Source of the DNA: an uncultured Bacteroidales bacterium
Lineage (GTDB): Bacteria; Bacteroidota; Bacteroidia; Bacteroidales; F082
Direction: 5' to 3'
Length of the DNA: 64,000 nt
NCBI GenBank assembly: GCA_947303395.1
Contig: CAMYYD010000005.1
Span: forward strand, 62,001 to 126,000
The notes under the pieces were generated by a model, which was not told the DNA's origin, did not search any database, and saw only the letters and a list, made by a program, of their open reading frames with translations. Of the stretch, positions 59,949-64,000 are shown piece by piece (position 1 is the stretch's first letter; the number at the start of each line of letters is the position of its first letter). The translations under genes and the position numbers were made by a program.

Positions 59949-62525
59949 TTAATTACACGCAATCACCGCCGCTTTTTTAAATCTTTTTATAACTCCTTGA
60001 TTATCAAATAATTCTACAAATACAATATAAATACCTGCAGGAAGAACATTATCATTGTCATCCTGGCCATTCCAGACAAAACGACCTTTAGAGCCGATAT
60101 TTTGGCAGTTTACCAGGTCTTTTACTTGTCGTCCCTGAGAGTCAAACACCAATATTTTTGCAGTAAAACCATTTTCGTGCATTTCGATATTTATAGTTGT
60201 AACGTCATGAAATCCATCACCATCGGGGGAAAACACCTGTGGGGCAATCTCAACTTCAGAAACCTCATCTTCGACATCAAGAAAAACAGAGTTTTGGTAT
60301 CCTGGAGTGCCATACAATGGAGCTGCTGCTGAGTGCCAGTTGTCGGGATCTTTTGAATCGATACATGGATTTACTCTTTCCAGAGCCACACCTTTTGTCT
60401 CAGACAACAAAGGATAATGCGAGTCTTCGGAATACTCCATACAGTCGATTATTTGGTCGTCGAAAGACAAAACTACCGAAGCGCCGCTGTTCGGATACGT
60501 TGGAAAGCTTTTCATTGCAATAAAATTCTCTGAAGAACATTCATATTGCGAAGCTATTACATCAGGAGTTGTTGTAAGTAGAAAATAGTTTTGCGGCAAC
60601 AACTGCCGATGTTCTGAACAAATCTCTTTAAACGTCGTATCGGGAGGATTTGGAAATGATGATTTTACCACGCCAAGTTTTAATTCATTGATATTTAGTA
60701 CTTTATCAGAATTGTTAAAGATTTCAACATAATCAGCGGCGGGGCTGATGGGGTCAAAAAGTATTTCATTTATGACCACATCGCCACAAGCCGCATCGTC
60801 CGGCAATCCGAAAACGCAACTACAGCCATCCAAGATCGGCATTCCCGAACAATTGTTAGAACCAAAAACCAAAATTTTATAAAGTTGATGAACCAAAATT
60901 TCCTGTTGAAAGAGCAAGGTTACGCTTTTATTATCTTGGGATGGCACGATGTTATATGGATGAGAATTTAATTCAACAATAGTGAAATTATCGGGGTTTT
61001 CCAAAGAATTGGGATCCATTTTCTGATTGAAAACGACTTCTATGCTATTGGGAGACAACACATTAACATAATCAATATCAGGAGCAATAACAGTCACTCC
61101 CAATACAGAGTTTTCGGCACCAGGAGTGCCTCCTTTTTTGTCGCAGCTGGCGCACCAGTTCTCAGCGCCTAAACATGGTGAGTATGGGTCAATCTGTTCC
61201 AACGACCAACCTCCATCGGATTTACTATTATCGCGATACCAAAAAATGTTGAAACCTGAACTGAAAATTAATAATTGATGAAACTGAAATAATGAAACTG
61301 TGGACCCGGAATTTGGTATTGAAAAAGATGTAAAACCCACACATTCACCATATTCTGACAAAAAAGAAGTTGCTTCTTCCTTACATAAAATTAAAAACCC
61401 CTTTGCTTTTATATCAATATCTTGAGTTATTGTTTTCTCGCTATTACCAATTTCCAACACCCAATCCTTGAGATTGATATCGTGGTCGGTTGTGTTGAAA
61501 AGCTCTATATATTCCCATGATGGCAGTCCTACACTAGGCTCGGGATCAGCCATGATTTCGTTGATTACCACATCGTTTTCATGAATATCATAATGGATGA
61601 AAACAAACTGAATATCTTCTGCGACATTGCCTGCTAAATCTTGTATATTATTGATTATCAATGTGTATTCTACACCTTCTTCTATGGTGTTTGCATAAGA
61701 AAGTATCAACGACGAGTGATTATTGCCATTATATTCGACATACATCGGCGTACCAACTTGATTATCAAGATTATAATTATCAGGCTCAAAGGCGTATGCA
61801 ACATCGATCTGCTCACTAAAATCCAATTGTAATTTGTTATAATTCAATACTATAACATTTTCAAGACAAGGAGGTTCGGAGTCGATGATAAGAGGACCGG
61901 CATACACGTCGTCGAGATACACTTTTTTTGCATTGCTGGCACTAAAGGTTATTTTTATTCCGAAGTTTCCGGTCGGCTCATAAGTTTCGTCCACACCTTG
62001 AGCCTCAAGAACATAATTTTCGCTACCATCTTTATCGACATAAACATTCCATGTTCCGTGCGCATCACGGGTAACTTTGAAGAAGGAGGAGAACGATGAT
62101 GCGATGAACGTATCCGTACCGCGGCAAACGCTAACAGCGCCACTGCCATCAATACGTTGCAAATCAACAACGTCGTTACTCCCCGCTTCTCCAAACCTAA
62201 CAAAATAATTATCACAAAGGTACACATCGCTAAAATTCTTAGATGATGGCGCAAAAGCTTCTTTCAGCCAAAAATGCCATTCAAATTCGCCATTTTCGAC
62301 GCCGTTCGACACAGCCTCATTACAAAACAACGCAGCTTCGCCGGCAACATCAGCATTAAGTTGCAGCTGATTATTGCCATTGACCACAAACAAGTCCCCA
62401 GAACCTCTCCATTCCGGATTGGCAGTAAAATCACCGTCCGAAAAGTCGTCAATAACTTGTGCGAGACACGAAAGCGGCATTAATAATATAAGGTATGCCA
62501 ACAACTTAAACATTTTTGCATCCAT
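59949..62525 (-). CDS. Secreted lamin-tail-domain protein with T9SS/gliding-type C-terminal domain
   Basis: 858 residues from the ATG at 62525 (MDAKMFKLLAYLILLMPLSCLAQ); an ATG four codons later is also possible, and the frame stays open 17 codons upstream but that passes the promoter. After a laminin-G/LamG-like start (DDFSDGDFTANPEWRG...), a Big-5-like domain (IINNIQDLAGNVAEDIQF) and two lamin tail domains follow (DVVINEIMADPEPS near residue 312; DVVINEILFDPISPAADYVEIFNNS near 582). The C-terminal ~100 residues (QVFSPDGDGFHDVTTINIEM ... FVWNGQDDNDNVLPAGIYIVFVEL) resemble the CHU_C/gliding-motility C-terminal domain used as a T9SS signal. Probably cell-surface; role unknown. Confidence 0.85.
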   Translation of the reverse strand: MDAKMFKLLAYLILLMPLSCLAQVIDDFSDGDFTANPEWRGSGDLFVVNGNNQLQLNADVAGEAALFCNEAVSNGVENGEFEWHFWLKEAFAPSSKNFSDVYLCDNYFVRFGEAGSNDVVDLQRIDGSGAVSVCRGTDTFIASSFSSFFKVTRDAHGTWNVYVDKDGSENYVLEAQGVDETYEPTGNFGIKITFSASNAKKVYLDDVYAGPLIIDSEPPCLENVIVLNYNKLQLDFSEQIDVAYAFEPDNYNLDNQVGTPMYVEYNGNNHSSLILSYANTIEEGVEYTLIINNIQDLAGNVAEDIQFVFIHYDIHENDVVINEIMADPEPSVGLPSWEYIELFNTTDHDINLKDWVLEIGNSEKTITQDIDIKAKGFLILCKEEATSFLSEYGECVGFTSFSIPNSGSTVSLFQFHQLLIFSSGFNIFWYRDNSKSDGGWSLEQIDPYSPCLGAENWCASCDKKGGTPGAENSVLGVTVIAPDIDYVNVLSPNSIEVVFNQKMDPNSLENPDNFTIVELNSHPYNIVPSQDNKSVTLLFQQEILVHQLYKILVFGSNNCSGMPILDGCSCVFGLPDDAACGDVVINEILFDPISPAADYVEIFNNSDKVLNINELKLGVVKSSFPNPPDTTFKEICSEHRQLLPQNYFLLTTTPDVIASQYECSSENFIAMKSFPTYPNSGASVVLSFDDQIIDCMEYSEDSHYPLLSETKGVALERVNPCIDSKDPDNWHSAAAPLYGTPGYQNSVFLDVEDEVSEVEIAPQVFSPDGDGFHDVTTINIEMHENGFTAKILVFDSQGRQVKDLVNCQNIGSKGRFVWNGQDDNDNVLPAGIYIVFVELFDNQGVIKRFKKAAVIACN

Positions 62526-62552
62526 AACTGATAATGTTAGCGTTTTTTTATG

Positions 62553-62570
62553 TACTTTTGCGCAAAAGTA
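62553..62570. promoter_or_regulatory. Symmetrical double promoter element between the lamin-tail gene and asd
   Basis: TACTTTTGCGCAAAAGTA is a perfect 18-bp palindrome that reads as TAnnTTTG on both strands (plus 62553-62560, minus 62563-62570). The minus element lies 37 nt before the lamin-tail ATG. Confidence 0.5.
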
Positions 62571-62664
62571 TAACATATTTTTTTACTGTGATTCGTTCGA
62601 AATGTGTTTTAACTCATTATGCGCAAAAACGAATCAATTGTTAAAAAATATTAAGAAATACTGG

Positions 62665-62692
62665 TACTTTTGTTAAAATTTTTTAACATTTG
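62665..62692 (+). promoter_or_regulatory. asd promoter with palindromic operator candidate
   Basis: TACTTTTG (62665-62672), 33 nt before the asd ATG. Overlapping its end is TGTTAAAATTTTTTAACA (62671-62688), a palindrome spanning the expected transcription start. A 22-bp stretch here is identical to 26805-26826. Confidence 0.6.
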
Positions 62693-62705
62693 AAAGGATA
62701 AAACG

Positions 62706-63695
62706 ATGAAAATTGCGGTCATTGGAGCAACTGGGCTCGTAGGTCAAAAAATGTTACAGGTGTTGGCGGAGAGAAATCTGCCGATTGACGAGTTGATTGT
62801 AGCGGCATCAGAGCGATCAATAGGAAAAAAGACACTTTTTAATGGCAAAGAATACACTCTTATATCTGTTGAAGATGCAATAGAAAAGCGTCCAGACATC
62901 GCGATTTTCTCAGCAGGAGCTGATGCTTCGCTGAAATATGCTCCACTTTTTGCCAAAAAAGGCACTTATGTCGTCGACAACAGTTCAGCCTGGCGCAAAA
63001 AAGTAGGCATTCCATTGGTTGTTCCGGAAATCAACGCTGGCGACATAACCGCTGATACTCATATCATTGCAAATCCAAACTGTTCAACTATCGGTTTGGT
63101 GATGGCGTTGGCACCTATGCACCGCCGTTATGGAATCAAACGTATTGTAGTTTCGACATACCAGTCGGTAAGCGGAAGCGGTATTAAAGGCTTGAACCAG
63201 CTGCATTGCGAACAGCGAGGCGAGAAAGCGGAAAACCCAGCATATCCTCATCAAATCCATGAGAATATCATTCCTCACGGCGGCAACTTTTTGGAAGATG
63301 GAAACACTACCGAGGAAGAAAAACTCATTTTTGAGACAAACAAGATTTTGCATTCAAATATCGCCGTATCGGCAACAGTGGCGCGCGTTCCTGTCTACGG
63401 CGGCCATTCTGAATCAGTGAATGTTGAGTTTACACAACCTTATGATATTCAGGAAATTAGAAATATTTTAGAGAAAACTCCAGGAGTTGTTGTGACCGAC
63501 GATCCGAGCAAAAATCTCTATCCGACACCGATTATGGCATACGATAAAGATGAGGTTTTTGTCGGCAGAATGCGTCGTGACAACAGCATTGAAAACGGTT
63601 TCAATTTCTGGGTTGTGACGGATAACATCAGAAAAGGAGCGGCAACGAATGCTGTGGAGATTGCGGAATATTTAATCACCCGTCATTTCGACTAA
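62706..63695 (+). CDS. asd: Aspartate-semialdehyde dehydrogenase
   Basis: 329 residues. It reduces aspartyl phosphate to aspartate semialdehyde, the branch point to lysine/diaminopimelate, threonine and methionine. IAVIGATGLVGQKMLQVL is the NADP-binding start, VVDNSSAWR and ANPNCSTIGLVMAL (catalytic Cys) follow, then YQSVSGSGIKG and the substrate Arg/His region ARVPVYGGHSESVNVE. Full length for the Gram-positive/Bacteroidota type. Its stop overlaps the start of ribF by 1 bp. The promoter carries a palindrome that might bind a regulator. Confidence 0.96.
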   Translation: MKIAVIGATGLVGQKMLQVLAERNLPIDELIVAASERSIGKKTLFNGKEYTLISVEDAIEKRPDIAIFSAGADASLKYAPLFAKKGTYVVDNSSAWRKKVGIPLVVPEINAGDITADTHIIANPNCSTIGLVMALAPMHRRYGIKRIVVSTYQSVSGSGIKGLNQLHCEQRGEKAENPAYPHQIHENIIPHGGNFLEDGNTTEEEKLIFETNKILHSNIAVSATVARVPVYGGHSESVNVEFTQPYDIQEIRNILEKTPGVVVTDDPSKNLYPTPIMAYDKDEVFVGRMRRDNSIENGFNFWVVTDNIRKGAATNAVEIAEYLITRHFD

Positions 63696-64000
63696 TGAAG
63701 ATTTATTACGACATAAATGATTTTGAACAAGTACCGCATGCGGTTGTAACCATTGGGACGTTCGACGGGGTGCATCGTGGACATCAGGAGATACTGAGAA
63801 ACCTGGTGAATCAAGCGAAAGAAATCGGTGGCGAGAGCGTCGTGGTGACTTTTTATCCTCACCCAAGGCAGGTGCTGAGTCATGATTCGGGCATCCGTTT
63901 CATCTCGACGCAAGAGGAAAAAATCCGCCATCTTGAAGCTTTAGGCATTGATAATCTTATCATTATAAAATTTACTAAAGAGTTTGCGGCGATATCATCT
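63695..64000 (+). CDS. ribF: Bifunctional riboflavin kinase/FAD synthetase, 3'-truncated
   Basis: The frame opens at ATG 63695, overlapping the asd stop by 1 bp (TAATG), and runs off the window with 102 codons visible. VVTIGTFDGVHRGHQEIL is the nucleotidyltransferase (FAD synthetase) signature with the HxGH-like motif. TFYPHPRQVL and FISTQEEKIRHLEALGIDNLIIIKF follow as in RibF. The riboflavin kinase domain would lie beyond the window. It makes FMN and FAD from riboflavin. Coupled to asd only by position, as far as can be seen. Confidence 0.95.
   Translation, partial: MKIYYDINDFEQVPHAVVTIGTFDGVHRGHQEILRNLVNQAKEIGGESVVVTFYPHPRQVLSHDSGIRFISTQEEKIRHLEALGIDNLIIIKFTKEFAAISS

Noticed and set aside
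1..64000. rRNA, tRNA, tmRNA or riboswitch genes
   Set aside because: I looked through all gaps between genes and saw no cloverleaf, rRNA or known riboswitch sequence; most gaps are too short.

Overview
The window is a gene-dense chromosomal segment that fits an uncultured member of the Bacteroidales (phylum Bacteroidota). Four things point there. Five secreted proteins carry type IX secretion (T9SS) C-terminal sorting domains. The gliding-type permease pair gldF-gldG is present. There is a GH92 mannosidase and a flavodiiron/rubredoxin oxygen-defence operon. Nearly every promoter I can see has the Bacteroidota -7 element TAnnTTTG rather than TATAAT. I see no rRNA, tRNA, CRISPR array, prophage or transposase gene.

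Layout. 1-9 kb: the end of an AI-2E-type permease, a DASS transporter transcribed with a GH92 mannosidase, msrA, a membrane protein with an EF-hand, a metallophosphoesterase and a barrel-like protein. 9-13.3 kb: apt-gldF-gldG-DUF4340 operon. 13.3-17 kb (minus strand): DHOD-like flavoprotein, rubredoxin, flavoredoxin-rubredoxin fusion, flavodiiron protein FprA and Fe-SOD, an apparent O2/ROS detoxification operon. 17-24.7 kb: T9SS subtilase; then a pseudouridine synthase, a T9SS endonuclease/phosphatase-fold protein, an AtoE-type transporter and dnaG. 24.7-27.5 kb: a four-helix-bundle gene, a D-2-hydroxyacid dehydrogenase, ssb and an Sfp-type PPTase. 27.6-42.3 kb: two giant T9SS surface proteins (2672 and 2189 aa) that share duplicated domains. 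42.4-52.3 kb: glutamine synthetase, MeaB, an outer-membrane protein and a five-gene MacB/HlyD/TolC export operon. 52.4-57.2 kb: purH-mreB-mreC-mreD-TlpA operon. 57.4-64 kb: recJ, LysE-type exporter, lamin-tail T9SS protein, asd and the start of ribF.

The most unusual layer is the repeats. (1) Five arrays of an 8-bp unit, GTTNNTCA (variable at positions 4-5), begin on or beside the stop codons of neighbouring genes. Three are palindromic. In the other two, the arms point inwards and enclose an AT-rich four-helix-bundle gene, so that gene appears to sit in the loop of an otherwise standard palindromic array. (2) Three copies of a ~133-bp imperfect palindrome (CTCTCGCAGAT termini) sit 2-8 nt after stop codons at 44-49 kb. 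(3) Several short palindromes of the GTAGGG/TTGGGGC type occur, two of them inside coding sequence (PPTase and AtoE). (4) An inverted pair of GTCATTTCGA elements supplies the ends of two adjacent reading frames. (5) A 22-bp palindromic sequence is identical at the asd promoter and in the ssb-PPTase gap, where it precedes a possible small RNA unit. The octamer-array/four-helix-bundle arrangement is my best candidate for an undescribed system.
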